A stretch of DNA of 64,000 nucleotides from Oleiagrimonas sp963821885 (GCA_963821885.1 CAWGFN010000002.1:620001-684000); one strand, 5' to 3'; shown: positions 52,768-63,435, numbered from the stretch's first letter. A program made the numbers and translations. The notes: generated by a model not told the origin, from the letters alone.

Positions 52768-53226
52768 ATGAATACGAATCACCGAGCCTTCCGGCTGCTG
52801 CTGGCCGGCCTGCTGCTTGTCGTCTGCGCGCCGGTGCTGGCCGCGCACCAGAAACTGACCCGCGAGCAGAAAATTGCCCTGCTGCAGACGCTCCAGTTCC
52901 GCCAGGGCACCATCCGGCTGGCCGAGGCGCATGCCAACCTGCAGCTGACGCCCGGCTTCAGCTACCTCGATGGCGGCGATGCCCGCAAGCTGCTGGAACA
53001 GGTCTGGGACAACCCGCCCGACGACCGCGTGCTGGGCATGATCGTGCCCGCCCGGCAGTACCGGGACCTGTTCAAGGACGGCGCCTACGCCGTGGTCGTC
53101 ACCTACCGCGACGACGGCTACGTCTCGGACAAGAACGAAGCCGACATCGACTACGACAAGATGCTGCGTGACATGCAGGCGCCCGGCGGCGCCCAGGCGC
53201 CGGCCCCGCCGCCGCCGCCCACCTAG
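52768..53226 (+). CDS. Secreted DUF2167-like protein, truncated form 2
   Basis: This 152-residue protein has a signal peptide ending at VLAAH. It matches DUF2167 up to about residue 130: LQFRQGTIRLAEAHANLQL, YLDGGDARKLLEQVWDNPP, LGMIVPARQY, VVVTYRDDGYVSDKN and IDYDKMLRDMQ. The rest of the family's usual length, including the C-terminal membrane anchor, is replaced by a proline tail (APAPPPPPT). It is about half identical to form 1, so the pair arose by tandem duplication. Convergent with hrpB. Confidence 0.75.
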   Translation: MNTNHRAFRLLLAGLLLVVCAPVLAAHQKLTREQKIALLQTLQFRQGTIRLAEAHANLQLTPGFSYLDGGDARKLLEQVWDNPPDDRVLGMIVPARQYRDLFKDGAYAVVVTYRDDGYVSDKNEADIDYDKMLRDMQAPGGAQAPAPPPPPT

Positions 53227-55712
53227 CGCCGCGGCTTGGCGCGGTGGGTGGGGGTGGCCGTCCACGGGTCGTCCGGCCACGGGTGCTTGGGATAACGGCC
53301 CTTCAGCTCCTTCCTCACTTCCGGGTAGGTGCGCTCCCAGAAGCCGGCCAGGTCCTGGGTGACCTGCATCGGCCGCCCGGCGGGCGACAGCAGGTGCAAG
53401 GTCACCGGCACGCGGCCGCCGCCCACGCGCGGGGTGTCGGCCAGGCCGAACAGCTCCTGCAGCTTGACCGCCAGCACCGGTGGCGCGTCGGGCGCGTAGT
53501 CGAGCCGGTGGCTGCGTCCGCTGGGCACGGTCAGTGATTCGGGCGCCTGGGCGTCGAGTTGCTGGCGCTGGGCGTAGTCGAGTCGGGACGAAAGCGCCTG
53601 CGACAGGTCCGCCGCCGACAAGGCGTCCAGCTTGCGCTTGCCGACCAGATACGGCGCCAGCCAGGTCTCCAGCGTGGCCAGCAGCGCCGCGTCGGAAAGA
53701 TCCGGCAGGTCCAGCTCGGGCATCCAGGTCCGCAGCGCCTGCACGCGGGCGCGCAGGCGCCGGGCCGCGGCGCTCCACGGCAGCGCGTGAAGGCCCCGCT
53801 CGCGCACCCGCGCCAGCAGCGCCGGCAGGGCATCCTCGGGTTTGACCGGCACGCTGCGCCGCTCCAGCACCAGGGCGTCGAAGCGGCGCTCCTCGAACGC
53901 CTCGGCGGCCTCGCGCCCGGCATTCCAGCGCGCCACGCGTTCGGTGACGAAACGCTCGGGATAGTCGCGTTCCAGCAGCGCCGGGTCGAAGGGCGCGGCG
54001 GCGAACACCAGGCTGTCGCGGTTTTCCAGGCGCAGGTCCAGGACCACCAGCCACGGCTCGCCCAGCAGGGCGGTGTCCTCGTGCAGGCGCGCGCCGCGCC
54101 CGTTGCTCAGCTGGTAGCGCAGTGGCTGGCCCTCGACCTGCATGGCCAGGCGGTCGGGGAAGGCATGCGCCAGCAGGTCACCGACCGCATGACTGTGCGG
54201 CATGCCGCTGGCGGCCGCGCGCGCACCGATGCGCTGGCGCCAGCCGCGTGCCGCGCGCTCGATGGCGGCCAGCGCCCCGGCGTCGGCACCGCCACGCCGC
54301 GCCACGGCCGCACCACCGTCGCGCCAGGCATGCAGCGCCGCGACGCGGGCGCGAAAATCATCATTGCGGGCCTGCGCGCCACGCAGCGGCGAGCGCGCGT
54401 CGAGCAGGGCCAGCAGGTCGGCCATCAGGCCGTGCACGGGCGGCGCGGCGCGCGCCACGGCGGCAGCCAGGCGCGGCGTGGCGCCCAGCGCGTGCATGCG
54501 CCGGCCCAGGGCGGTGATGCGGTCGTCCGCGTCCAGCGCACCCAGCCGGCGCAGCAGCTCACGGGCCTGCGCCAGCGCGCCCGCCGGCGGCGGGTCCAGC
54601 CACGGCAGCGCGTCGTGGCCCCAGGCGGCCAGGTCCAGCGCCAGGCCGGACAGTTCGGCCTGGCTGATCTCGGCCACGCGCTCGGCGTCCAGGCGCTGGC
54701 TCTCGGGCCACAGGCGATAGGCCGTGCCCGGCGCCACGCGGCCGGCGCGGCCGGCGCGCTGGTCGGCCGAGTCGCGGGCGATGGCCACCGTGCGCAGCCG
54801 CGTGAATCCGGAGTTGGGATCGAACTGCGGCACCCGCGCCAGGCCGCTGTCGACCACGGCCCGGATGCCCGGCAGGGTGACGCTGGACTCGGCCACGTTG
54901 GTGGCCAGGATGACCCGTCGCGCGCCCCCCTCGCCCGGCGTCAGCGCGGCCTGCTGGTCGACCAGCGACAGTTCTCCGTGCAGCGGCACCACCTCGGTGC
55001 CGGCATCGAGCTGTTCGCCGAGCAGTCGTCCGGCGCGGGCGATCTCTCGCTGGCCGGGCAGGAAGGCCAGCACGTCGCCCTCGTTCTCGGCAAGGGCCTG
55101 GCGCACCGTGCGCGCCAGGTGCTGCTCGACGCCTTCCTGGGGGCGCGCCGGCGGATGCTCGATGCGCACCGCGAAGCTGCGGCCCGGGCTGCTGATCCGC
55201 GGCGCGTCGAGCCAGCGGGCGATGCGCTCGCCATCCAGCGTCGCCGACATCACCAGCAGGCGCAGATCCGGGCGCAGGCTGCCCTGCACGTCCAGCGCCA
55301 GCGCGGCGCCGAGGTCACCGGCCAGGTGGCGTTCGTGGAATTCGTCGAAGAGGATGGCGCCGACGTCGGACAGCTCCGGATCGTCCTGGATACGCCGTGT
55401 CAGCAGGCCCTCGGTGATCACCTCGATGCGCGTGTCCGGACCCAGGCGCGATTCGAAGCGGATCGCGTAGCCGACCGTGTGGCCGAGCGGCTCGCCGCGC
55501 TGCGCCGCCATGAAGGTGGCCGCCGCGCGCGCGGCGATCCGGCGTGGCTCCAGCACCAGGATGCGCCGTCCGGCCAGCCACGGCGCGTCCAGCAGCGCCA
55601 GCGGCACCTGGGTGGTCTTGCCGGCGCCGGGCGGCGCCTCCAGCACCAGGCGCGTGCCCGCCTGCAAGGCTTCCAGTATCCGTGGCAGCAACGGTGAAAT
55701 GGGAAATGACAT
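53223..55712 (-). CDS. hrpB: ATP-dependent helicase HrpB
   Basis: This 829-residue DEAH-family helicase starts with the ATG at 55712. Walker A is LEAPPGAGKTTQVPLAL; the DEAH box reads ILFDEFHERH; motif III is LLVMSATLD; motif VI is DQRAGRAGR. The C-terminal HrpB domain ends with WERTYPEVRKELKGRYPKHP, then PDDPWTATP, a signature of HrpB. Its role in bacteria is not settled. The start lies 12 bp from palindrome copy 1, which is open in this frame upstream. Confidence 0.94.
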   Translation of the reverse strand: MSFPISPLLPRILEALQAGTRLVLEAPPGAGKTTQVPLALLDAPWLAGRRILVLEPRRIAARAAATFMAAQRGEPLGHTVGYAIRFESRLGPDTRIEVITEGLLTRRIQDDPELSDVGAILFDEFHERHLAGDLGAALALDVQGSLRPDLRLLVMSATLDGERIARWLDAPRISSPGRSFAVRIEHPPARPQEGVEQHLARTVRQALAENEGDVLAFLPGQREIARAGRLLGEQLDAGTEVVPLHGELSLVDQQAALTPGEGGARRVILATNVAESSVTLPGIRAVVDSGLARVPQFDPNSGFTRLRTVAIARDSADQRAGRAGRVAPGTAYRLWPESQRLDAERVAEISQAELSGLALDLAAWGHDALPWLDPPPAGALAQARELLRRLGALDADDRITALGRRMHALGATPRLAAAVARAAPPVHGLMADLLALLDARSPLRGAQARNDDFRARVAALHAWRDGGAAVARRGGADAGALAAIERAARGWRQRIGARAAASGMPHSHAVGDLLAHAFPDRLAMQVEGQPLRYQLSNGRGARLHEDTALLGEPWLVVLDLRLENRDSLVFAAAPFDPALLERDYPERFVTERVARWNAGREAAEAFEERRFDALVLERRSVPVKPEDALPALLARVRERGLHALPWSAAARRLRARVQALRTWMPELDLPDLSDAALLATLETWLAPYLVGKRKLDALSAADLSQALSSRLDYAQRQQLDAQAPESLTVPSGRSHRLDYAPDAPPVLAVKLQELFGLADTPRVGGGRVPVTLHLLSPAGRPMQVTQDLAGFWERTYPEVRKELKGRYPKHPWPDDPWTATPTHRAKPRR

Positions 55713-55724
55713 GCTTGCGCAGGT

Positions 55725-55768
55725 GGGGACGGAGGACGTTAAGCAGCAGCTTAACGTCCTCCGTCCCC
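55725..55768. repeat. 44-bp palindrome, copy 1 (GGAC type)
   Basis: GGGGACGGAGGACGTTAAGC, a 4-nt loop AGCA and the exact reverse complement. It sits between the divergent starts of hrpB and tatD, 40 bp from the tatD ATG. Confidence 0.95.
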
Positions 55769-55808
55769 TGCAACTTACAATGCGTTCTTTTGCACGACCG
55801 AAAACACC

Positions 55809-56597
55809 ATGCACCTGATCGACATCGGCGCCAACCTGACCCACGATTCCTTTGCCCACGACTTCGCCGCCGTGCTGCAGCGCGCGCACGAGCACGACGT
55901 GGCGAAGATGATGGTCACCGGCGCCAGCCGCGAAGGCAGCGAGGCGGCACTGGCGCTGGCGCGCGCGCATCCGGGCGTGCTGTTCGCCACCGCCGGCGTG
56001 CATCCGCACCACGCCATCGACTACGACGCCGACACCGATGCCCTGCTGCGCCGCCTGGCGGCCGAGCCGGAAGTGCGCGCGGTTGGCGAGACCGGCCTGG
56101 ATTACCACCGCAACTACTCCCCGCGCGATGTGCAACTGCGGGTGTTCGAACGGCAGCTGACGATCGCGGCGGAACTGGAGATGCCGGTGTTCCTGCACCA
56201 GCGCGACGCGCATGCCGATTTCCTGGCCCTGCTCAAGTCCTTCCGCGACGACCTGCCCGCGGTCGTGGTGCATTGCTTCACCGACACCCGCGAGGCGCTG
56301 TTCGACTACCTGGACCTGGACTGCCACATCGGCATCACCGGCTGGCTGTGCGACGAACGCCGCGGCCTGCATCTGCGCGAATGCGTGCGCGAGATTCCCG
56401 AAGGCCGCCTGATGATCGAGACCGACGCGCCGTACCTATTGCCGCGCACGGTGCGCCCGGCGCCCTCGCACCGGCGCAACGAGCCGATGTACCTGAAACA
56501 CATCTGCGAGGAGCTGGCGCGCGATCGTGGCGAGGACGTGGAGACCACGGCGAAGCACACGGCCACGACCGCCGCCGCCTTCTTCAACCTGCCGTAA
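55809..56597 (+). CDS. tatD: TatD-family deoxyribonuclease
   Basis: This 262-residue metal-dependent hydrolase reads MHLIDIGANLTHDSF, TAGVHPHHA, VGETGLDYHRN, VFLHQRDAH, VVVHCFTDT, and MIETDAPYLLPR. These supply the divalent-metal ligands of the TatD TIM barrel. TatD enzymes act as 3'-5' DNases in repair and turnover and are not part of Tat transport. Length is normal. It ends 18 bp before palindrome copy 2. Confidence 0.93.
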   Translation: MHLIDIGANLTHDSFAHDFAAVLQRAHEHDVAKMMVTGASREGSEAALALARAHPGVLFATAGVHPHHAIDYDADTDALLRRLAAEPEVRAVGETGLDYHRNYSPRDVQLRVFERQLTIAAELEMPVFLHQRDAHADFLALLKSFRDDLPAVVVHCFTDTREALFDYLDLDCHIGITGWLCDERRGLHLRECVREIPEGRLMIETDAPYLLPRTVRPAPSHRRNEPMYLKHICEELARDRGEDVETTAKHTATTAAAFFNLP

Positions 56598-56614
56598 GGT
56601 GCGGCTCGGCTCTT

Positions 56615-56658
56615 GGGGACGGAGCACGTTAAGCCGCGGCTTAACGTGCTCCGTCCCC
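56615..56658. repeat. 44-bp palindrome, copy 2 (GCAC type), encodes a gene end
   Basis: GGGGACGGAGCACGTTAAGC, loop CGCG, and the exact reverse complement. It lies between the ends of tatD and the methyltransferase gene. Read on the minus strand its outer arm gives GDGAR then TAA, the stop codon of the methyltransferase frame. A 14-bp direct repeat (TCCCCTGATCTACG) abuts it at 56653. Confidence 0.95.
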
Positions 56659-57417
56659 TGATCTACGGTCCCCTGATCTACGACCTGCGCGGAGGTGAAA
56701 GTCCCAGCACACCCTGCGTGGTGCATCCGGGTCGCCCCAAGCCTCAAGCACGTCCGCCTCGACACTCTCCACCGCATCCTCGCCGGTGGCCTTGCGGAAG
56801 CGCTGGCTGCCCGACCAGGAGCGCATGTAGGCCAGGAACTGCGCCGCGGTCCAATGCGAGTGCATGTCGAGAGCCGGCGCCTGGACCGGTTCCAGCGGCA
56901 CGTCGATGCCGGCGTAGCCCGACTCCACCAGCGCCCGCTCGGGCGGCCAGTAGGGCGCGGTCAGGTCGGCATAGACCCGGTTCTTGAGCGCGTCGATGGC
57001 CGGGGTGACATGGCAGTCGGCGTAGGTCCACGCCGCGAACAACCCGCCCGGCTTCAACACTCGCCGCACCTCGGCGAAGAAGCGCGGATGATCGAACCAG
57101 TGCAGCGCCTGGCCGACCGTGACCACGTCGGCCTCGCCGTCACCGAGACTGCACTGCTCCGCCGGCTCCACGCGGAAATCGATGCGCGCATGCGCCGGTG
57201 CCTGGCCGACCTGCTCGGCACTGGGATCGGTGGCCAGCACGCGCTCGAACCGCGCCGCCAGCGCGTGCGCCACCTGGCCGTTGCCGCAACCGGCGTCCCA
57301 GGCCAGCGCGCGGCCCGGCGCCTCGGCGGCCAGCCAGTCGAACAGTTCAGATGGATAGGTCGGGCGCGCCTGGCGATACAGCTCGGCGTGGCCGGAAAAG
57401 TGATCCTTGAACGTCAT
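56641..57417 (-). CDS. Class I SAM-dependent methyltransferase
   Basis: This protein has 258 residues from the ATG at 57417. It has the SAM-binding motif I LAWDAGCGNGQVAHALAARF, EQCSLGDGEADVVTVGQALHWFD and LKPGGLFAAWTYADC. This type resembles trans-aconitate methyltransferase-like and other small-molecule enzymes. The last residues (RRSGDRRSGDGAR) and the TAA come from palindrome copy 2 and the short repeat next to it; the ancestral end was probably near VCWDFHLRAG. The frame is also open upstream into the pseudouridine synthase gene. Confidence 0.87.
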   Translation of the reverse strand: MTFKDHFSGHAELYRQARPTYPSELFDWLAAEAPGRALAWDAGCGNGQVAHALAARFERVLATDPSAEQVGQAPAHARIDFRVEPAEQCSLGDGEADVVTVGQALHWFDHPRFFAEVRRVLKPGGLFAAWTYADCHVTPAIDALKNRVYADLTAPYWPPERALVESGYAGIDVPLEPVQAPALDMHSHWTAAQFLAYMRSWSGSQRFRKATGEDAVESVEADVLEAWGDPDAPRRVCWDFHLRAGRRSGDRRSGDGAR

Positions 57418-58014
57418 CGCGATGCCTGTATCAAGGGGGACGGAGCACGTTAAGCAAGCGCTTAACGTGCTCCGTGCCCCAGACACTTCAATCCAATCGC
57501 CAGGTTGAAGCTGGCCCAATGCGACCTCACCCACGCGCACCCGCACCAGCCGCAGCGTCGGCAGCCCCACGGCCGCCGTCATGCGTCGTACCTGCCGATT
57601 GCGGCCCTCGCGGATCGTCAATTCAAGCCAGGCGGTCGGGATGTGCTTGCGGAATCGCACCGGCGGATCGCGCGGCCACAGCCAGCCGGGCGCCGTCGCC
57701 AGCAGCTCGACACGGGCCGGGCGCGTCATGCCGTCCTTGAGCTTCACGCCCCTGGCAAGCGTGTCCAGCGCCGCGGCCGTCGGCGTGCCCTCGACCTGCA
57801 CCAGGTAGGTCTTGGGCTGCTTGTGGCGCGGGTCGGTGAGGCGGTGCGCCAGCGCGCCATCGTCGGTCAGCAACAGCAGGCCCTCGCTGTCGCGGTCCAG
57901 GCGACCGGCGGCGTATACGTTCTTCTGCTTGATGTAGTCGGCCAGCACCGGTCGTCCCTCGCGATCGGTGAACTGGCACAGCACGCCGTAGGGCTTGTTG
58001 AAGGCAATCAGCAT
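56641..58014 (-). CDS. rluE: Pseudouridine synthase (RsuA/RluE type) read through into the methyltransferase
   Basis: The ATG at 58014 starts MLIAFNKPYGVLCQFTDREG. The catalytic motif is AAGRLDRDSEGLLLLT, followed by EGRNRQVRRMTAAVGLPTLR. This is the RluE branch, which modifies 23S rRNA. The enzyme part ends near GDWIEVS (57482), about 178 residues, but no stop codon follows. The frame continues through palindrome copy 3 (GARSTLSACLTCSVPL) and into the methyltransferase, giving a 457-residue open frame. Either a real fusion is made, or the methyltransferase has its own start at 57417 and RluE carries a long tail. Confidence 0.8.
   Translation of the reverse strand: MLIAFNKPYGVLCQFTDREGRPVLADYIKQKNVYAAGRLDRDSEGLLLLTDDGALAHRLTDPRHKQPKTYLVQVEGTPTAAALDTLARGVKLKDGMTRPARVELLATAPGWLWPRDPPVRFRKHIPTAWLELTIREGRNRQVRRMTAAVGLPTLRLVRVRVGEVALGQLQPGDWIEVSGARSTLSACLTCSVPLDTGIAMTFKDHFSGHAELYRQARPTYPSELFDWLAAEAPGRALAWDAGCGNGQVAHALAARFERVLATDPSAEQVGQAPAHARIDFRVEPAEQCSLGDGEADVVTVGQALHWFDHPRFFAEVRRVLKPGGLFAAWTYADCHVTPAIDALKNRVYADLTAPYWPPERALVESGYAGIDVPLEPVQAPALDMHSHWTAAQFLAYMRSWSGSQRFRKATGEDAVESVEADVLEAWGDPDAPRRVCWDFHLRAGRRSGDRRSGDGAR
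57435..57480. repeat. Palindrome, copy 3, translated in frame
   Basis: GGGGGACGGAGCACGTTAAG-C, loop AAGC, and a nearly exact reverse complement (one mismatch, TGCCCC versus TCCCC). It occupies the join between the pseudouridine synthase and the methyltransferase and contains no stop in their frame. Confidence 0.9.
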
Positions 58015-58023
58015 CCAGCAGAT

Positions 58024-58067
58024 GGGGACGGAGGACGTTAAGCCGCCGCTTAACGTCCTCCGTCCCC
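58024..58067. repeat. 44-bp palindrome, copy 4 (GGAC type), encodes a gene end
   Basis: GGGGACGGAGGACGTTAAGC, loop CGCC, and the exact reverse complement. It lies 10 bp upstream of the rluE ATG. On the minus strand it supplies GDGGR then TAA, the end of the lipoprotein methyltransferase gene. Confidence 0.95.
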
Positions 58068-59000
58068 GTTGTTGGCCGCGTTGTTGGCGGGCTTGACGAA
58101 GCGCAGGGTCATCCGATCGGACTCGCCGATGGCCTCGTACTTGGCCTTGTCGGTGGCGCCCAGCGCCAGGGTCGGCGGCAGGGTCCACACGCCCTTGGGA
58201 TGATGGCGGTCATCGGCCGGGTTGGCATTGATCTCGCTGCTGTCCTCGAGCCTGAAACCGGCGCGGGTGGCCAGTTCGACGACATACTTCTGCGGCAGGT
58301 AGCCGCTGCCCTTGACCGCGTCCAGCGCCGCGCCCGGCGCGGCGCGATGATCGACCACGCCCAGCACGCCGCCGGGCTTGAGCACGTCGTAGAAGGCCTT
58401 GAACATGGCCTTGGCGTTGCCCGCCTGCACCCAGTTGTGGGCATTGCGGAAGGTCAGCACCATGTCGGCCGAATCCGGCGGACCCAGTGCCGGTCGGGCC
58501 GCGTCCATCTCCACGATGCGGGCCTTGCCGAACACGGCCGGATCGCTGGCGAAAAGCTTCTTCAGCGTGCTCTCGTCGCTGGCCGCCTCGCGGTCGCTGT
58601 CCGGCGCGAGCACCGCGGCGATGTACTGCCCGTTGTCGCGCAGCAGCGGCGCCAGGATGCGCGCATACCAGCCGCCGCCCGGGGTGATCTCGATCACCGT
58701 CATGTCCGGACGCACGCCGAAGAACTCCAGCGTCTTCAGCGGATGCCGATAACGGTCGCGATCGATGTCCGCCTGCGGACGCCAGCTGCCGTCGAGCATC
58801 TCGCCGATGCGCTGGGCCGACATCTGGCTGGCCGACACCGGCGGCACCACCTGGTCGGGCTGGTCTTCGGCGATGGGGGCGGCCGTCGCGCTGGCGGTCC
58901 CGGCGCTGGCCGGGGTCGGCGCGGCGGGGGTTTCATGCTGCGATGAGGCGCCACAGGCGGCCAGCCAGATGGCCAGCGCCGGAACCAGGACATGCTTCAT
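58050..59000 (-). CDS. Lipoprotein-type SAM methyltransferase-like protein
   Basis: This 316-residue protein begins at the ATG at 59000 behind GAGGGA. It has a lipoprotein signal (VLVPALAIWLAACGAS, lipobox LAAC) and an Ala/Pro/Thr-rich linker. The body is a methyltransferase fold: MTVIEITPGGGWYARILAPLL (motif I region), MVLTFRNAHNWV and LKPGGVLGVVDHRA. SAM is not known in the periplasm, so it may bind another ligand. The last residues NNGDGGR and the stop come from palindrome copy 4. Confidence 0.85.
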   Translation of the reverse strand: MKHVLVPALAIWLAACGASSQHETPAAPTPASAGTASATAAPIAEDQPDQVVPPVSASQMSAQRIGEMLDGSWRPQADIDRDRYRHPLKTLEFFGVRPDMTVIEITPGGGWYARILAPLLRDNGQYIAAVLAPDSDREAASDESTLKKLFASDPAVFGKARIVEMDAARPALGPPDSADMVLTFRNAHNWVQAGNAKAMFKAFYDVLKPGGVLGVVDHRAAPGAALDAVKGSGYLPQKYVVELATRAGFRLEDSSEINANPADDRHHPKGVWTLPPTLALGATDKAKYEAIGESDRMTLRFVKPANNAANNGDGGR

Positions 59001-59092
59001 GGACGTATCCCTCGACTTGGGGTCAACCGTACTCCCGGGCACCCGATCAGGGTACCACGCCAGGGGTTTACGGCCGGACGATGCAGCCGGAT

Positions 59093-59758
59093 TCAGAAGG
59101 GTCGCGGACAGACCGACTGCAGGCCGTCCACATGCTCGTTGAGCTCGGCGGCGATGCCCTGCCACATCGGATCGAGGATGAAATCGATGCCTTCGCGACG
59201 GGCCAGTTTCGCGGCCGGGATGAAATCGGCGTCGCCGGCCACCAGCACGATCTGGTCGACCTGGTGCTTGTAGGCCATCGAGGCGATGTCGACGCCGATC
59301 TTCACGTCGACCTGGGTCTGGCGCATGTCCAGCTCGAAATGGTCATCACGCAGGTCGGCCCACTTCAGCGAACCCTCGCGCAGCGACTGCACGGTGGCCC
59401 GCTTGAGCTGCCACTCGCCACCGCGGTCGCTCAGGCGTCCCAGGCGCAGCGCCATCTTGCGCTGGCGGCGCAGGTTGTCGTGCAGGTCCCAGCGGAAGTG
59501 CGCCATGTTGCTGTCGCCGAAATCGATGTCCTCGCCGCTGATCGGGCGCTGGAACACCTTGTCCAGAGGCTCGCAGTCGTAGAAGAAGATGCGGTACAGC
59601 GCATCCTTGGGCCGGTCCAGCGCACGGATGTGCTCGATGGCCATGGTGAAGGCGGTCTTGGCCACCACGCGCGGATCGTTGGCGTCGCGGTCACTGTAGA
59701 CCTTGCGGAAACGGGCGAGAAAGAACGCCCCGTCGATGAGGACGGCGGTCGAGGACAT
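59093..59758 (-). CDS. NYN-domain (LabA/DUF88-like) protein
   Basis: This 221-residue protein starts with the ATG at 59758 behind AAGGGAAG. The NYN/PIN-like fold shows VLIDGAFFLARFRK (first Asp), RIFFYDCEPL, QVDVKIGVDIASMAY and IVLVAGDADFIPAAKLAR (last Asp pair). Related proteins are metal-dependent RNases or regulators. It is monocistronic. Target unknown. Confidence 0.85.
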   Translation of the reverse strand: MSSTAVLIDGAFFLARFRKVYSDRDANDPRVVAKTAFTMAIEHIRALDRPKDALYRIFFYDCEPLDKVFQRPISGEDIDFGDSNMAHFRWDLHDNLRRQRKMALRLGRLSDRGGEWQLKRATVQSLREGSLKWADLRDDHFELDMRQTQVDVKIGVDIASMAYKHQVDQIVLVAGDADFIPAAKLARREGIDFILDPMWQGIAAELNEHVDGLQSVCPRPF

Positions 59759-59872
59759 AGGACTTCCCTTATCAATGGTATGGAATAGGCATGGATGATC
59801 CGCGCCATGGCGCGGCATGGGCATTTCAAGGGATCGGCGGTGCAATGGCAAGTGCGACAAGTCACCCGTCGT

Positions 59873-60763
59873 TCACGAGGCCAGTGGCGGCTCCGGTTTG
59901 CCGATCTGCGCGTACAGCCAGCTGCGGAAGGCCTGGAAGCCCGCATGCGCGCGACTGCGTTCGGGGAACACCAGGTAATAGCCGAAACCGGCCTTGAGGC
60001 GCTTGCGCGACAAGGGCACCAGGTGCCCGGCATCGATCAGCGGCTGCGCCATCATGCAACGTCCCAGCGCCACGCCCAGCCCCTGCACCGCCGCGTGATG
60101 CAGGGCCTCGGAATTGTCGAAGCCAGCCACGAAGCGGTCGGGCACGCTCCCGCCGTGGCGCTTGAACCAGGCATCCCAGTGGCCGGTGGGATCGCCCAGC
60201 AGCGGCGCACGCTCCAGCAGGCTGGCGCGTGATCCACCGATACGCCTGACCAGGTCCGGGCTGGCCACCGGGCAGACCGACTCGTCCAGCAGGTGCTCGC
60301 TGTTCACGCCGTCCCAGCCCCCGCGCCCCAGGCGCAGGGCGGCATCGATCGGCTCGCGGTCAAAATCGACCACCGCGGGCGTGGAGTGCAGGTTCAGGTT
60401 GATCTGCGGATGCGCGGCCACGAAGTCGGGCAGGCGCGGCACCAGCCAGCCGTTGGCCAGCAACGACACGGTGCTCAGCGTCAGCTTGCGTCCGCTCCGG
60501 CAGCAACTGAAATCGCCGAGGGCGCGATCCAGATCGGCCAGTGGATCGCGCACCGCATCCAGCAGCCGCTGCCCGTCCACGGTGAGCGACACGCCGCGTG
60601 GCCCGCGCACGAAGACCGGCGCGCCCAACCGCTCCTCCAGCTGGCGCATGCGATGGCTGAGCGCACTGGAGGTCACGTGCATGGTCTCGGCGGCCCGGGT
60701 CAGGTTGCCGCTGCGGGCAATCTCGGCGAACGCCTTGAGCAGATCCAGCGAAATGCGCGACAT
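59873..60763 (-). CDS. LysR-family regulator (GcvA-like)
   Basis: This 296-residue protein has an N-terminal winged HTH (LDLLKAFAEIARSGNLTRAAETM, then TSSALSHRMRQLEERLGAPVF). The effector domain contains LPDFVAAHPQINLNLHST and FDREPIDAALRLGRGGW, then GVALGRCMMAQPLIDAGHLV, of the GcvA/AmpR-like group. It is divergent from the small gene at 60862, the usual layout for a LysR target, with a 98-bp shared promoter region. Confidence 0.93.
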   Translation of the reverse strand: MSRISLDLLKAFAEIARSGNLTRAAETMHVTSSALSHRMRQLEERLGAPVFVRGPRGVSLTVDGQRLLDAVRDPLADLDRALGDFSCCRSGRKLTLSTVSLLANGWLVPRLPDFVAAHPQINLNLHSTPAVVDFDREPIDAALRLGRGGWDGVNSEHLLDESVCPVASPDLVRRIGGSRASLLERAPLLGDPTGHWDAWFKRHGGSVPDRFVAGFDNSEALHHAAVQGLGVALGRCMMAQPLIDAGHLVPLSRKRLKAGFGYYLVFPERSRAHAGFQAFRSWLYAQIGKPEPPLAS

Positions 60764-60861
60764 CGTGAAAATATCTCAACTCTGGCTTGTCGAAGTTTCG
60801 CTTTTTTGATCCCCAACGTCCACCTAGCATGCACTGTACTCAACATGCAGCGAGGTGAATC

Positions 60862-61056
60862 ATGAACGATTTCATGCGAGTCCTGGGCCTTCTCAGCCGC
60901 GACATGCTGATCATGCGCGGGTATTTCCTGCCGGTGCGCGGCCTGGATGGCGGAGCGCAACGCGAAGCCCGGCCACCGGCAGTCAAGCCGGCATCGCCCA
61001 GGCATGCGGCAAAGCGCAACGGCGGCTGCGCCTCCGGCCCGGCCTGCGCCTGCTGA
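60862..61056 (+). CDS. Small protein divergent from the LysR gene
   Basis: This 64-residue frame starts with an ATG behind GCGAGGTGAATC, a good ribosome site. The N-terminus (MNDFMRVLGLLSRDMLIMRG) is amphipathic; the tail is basic and ends GGCASGPACAC with three Cys. It is followed by a strong terminator at 61128. I do not recognise it. The position beside a LysR gene, the ribosome site and the terminator are the support. Confidence 0.5.
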   Translation: MNDFMRVLGLLSRDMLIMRGYFLPVRGLDGGAQREARPPAVKPASPRHAAKRNGGCASGPACAC

Positions 61057-61127
61057 ACCTTCCGTGTGGCAGCCGCCCTCAGCGGCGCACGGTGGCCACG
61101 CCCACCGCCGGCCGCAGCGTTCCCATG

Positions 61128-61160
61128 CACGAAGGCCGCCCGCGGGCGGCCTTCGTGTTT
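61128..61160 (+). terminator. Rho-independent terminator
   Basis: CACGAAGGCCGCCCG and CGGGCGGCCTTCGTG are exact 15-bp arms (61128-61157), followed by TTT on the plus strand. It terminates the small gene at 60862 and lies 40 bp past the end of the IDH gene on the other strand, so it may serve both. Confidence 0.75.
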
Positions 61161-61197
61161 CGCGGATTTCGCACCGGGTGCGGCGTCGGCGCAGGCG

Positions 61198-63435
<2,238 letters not shown>

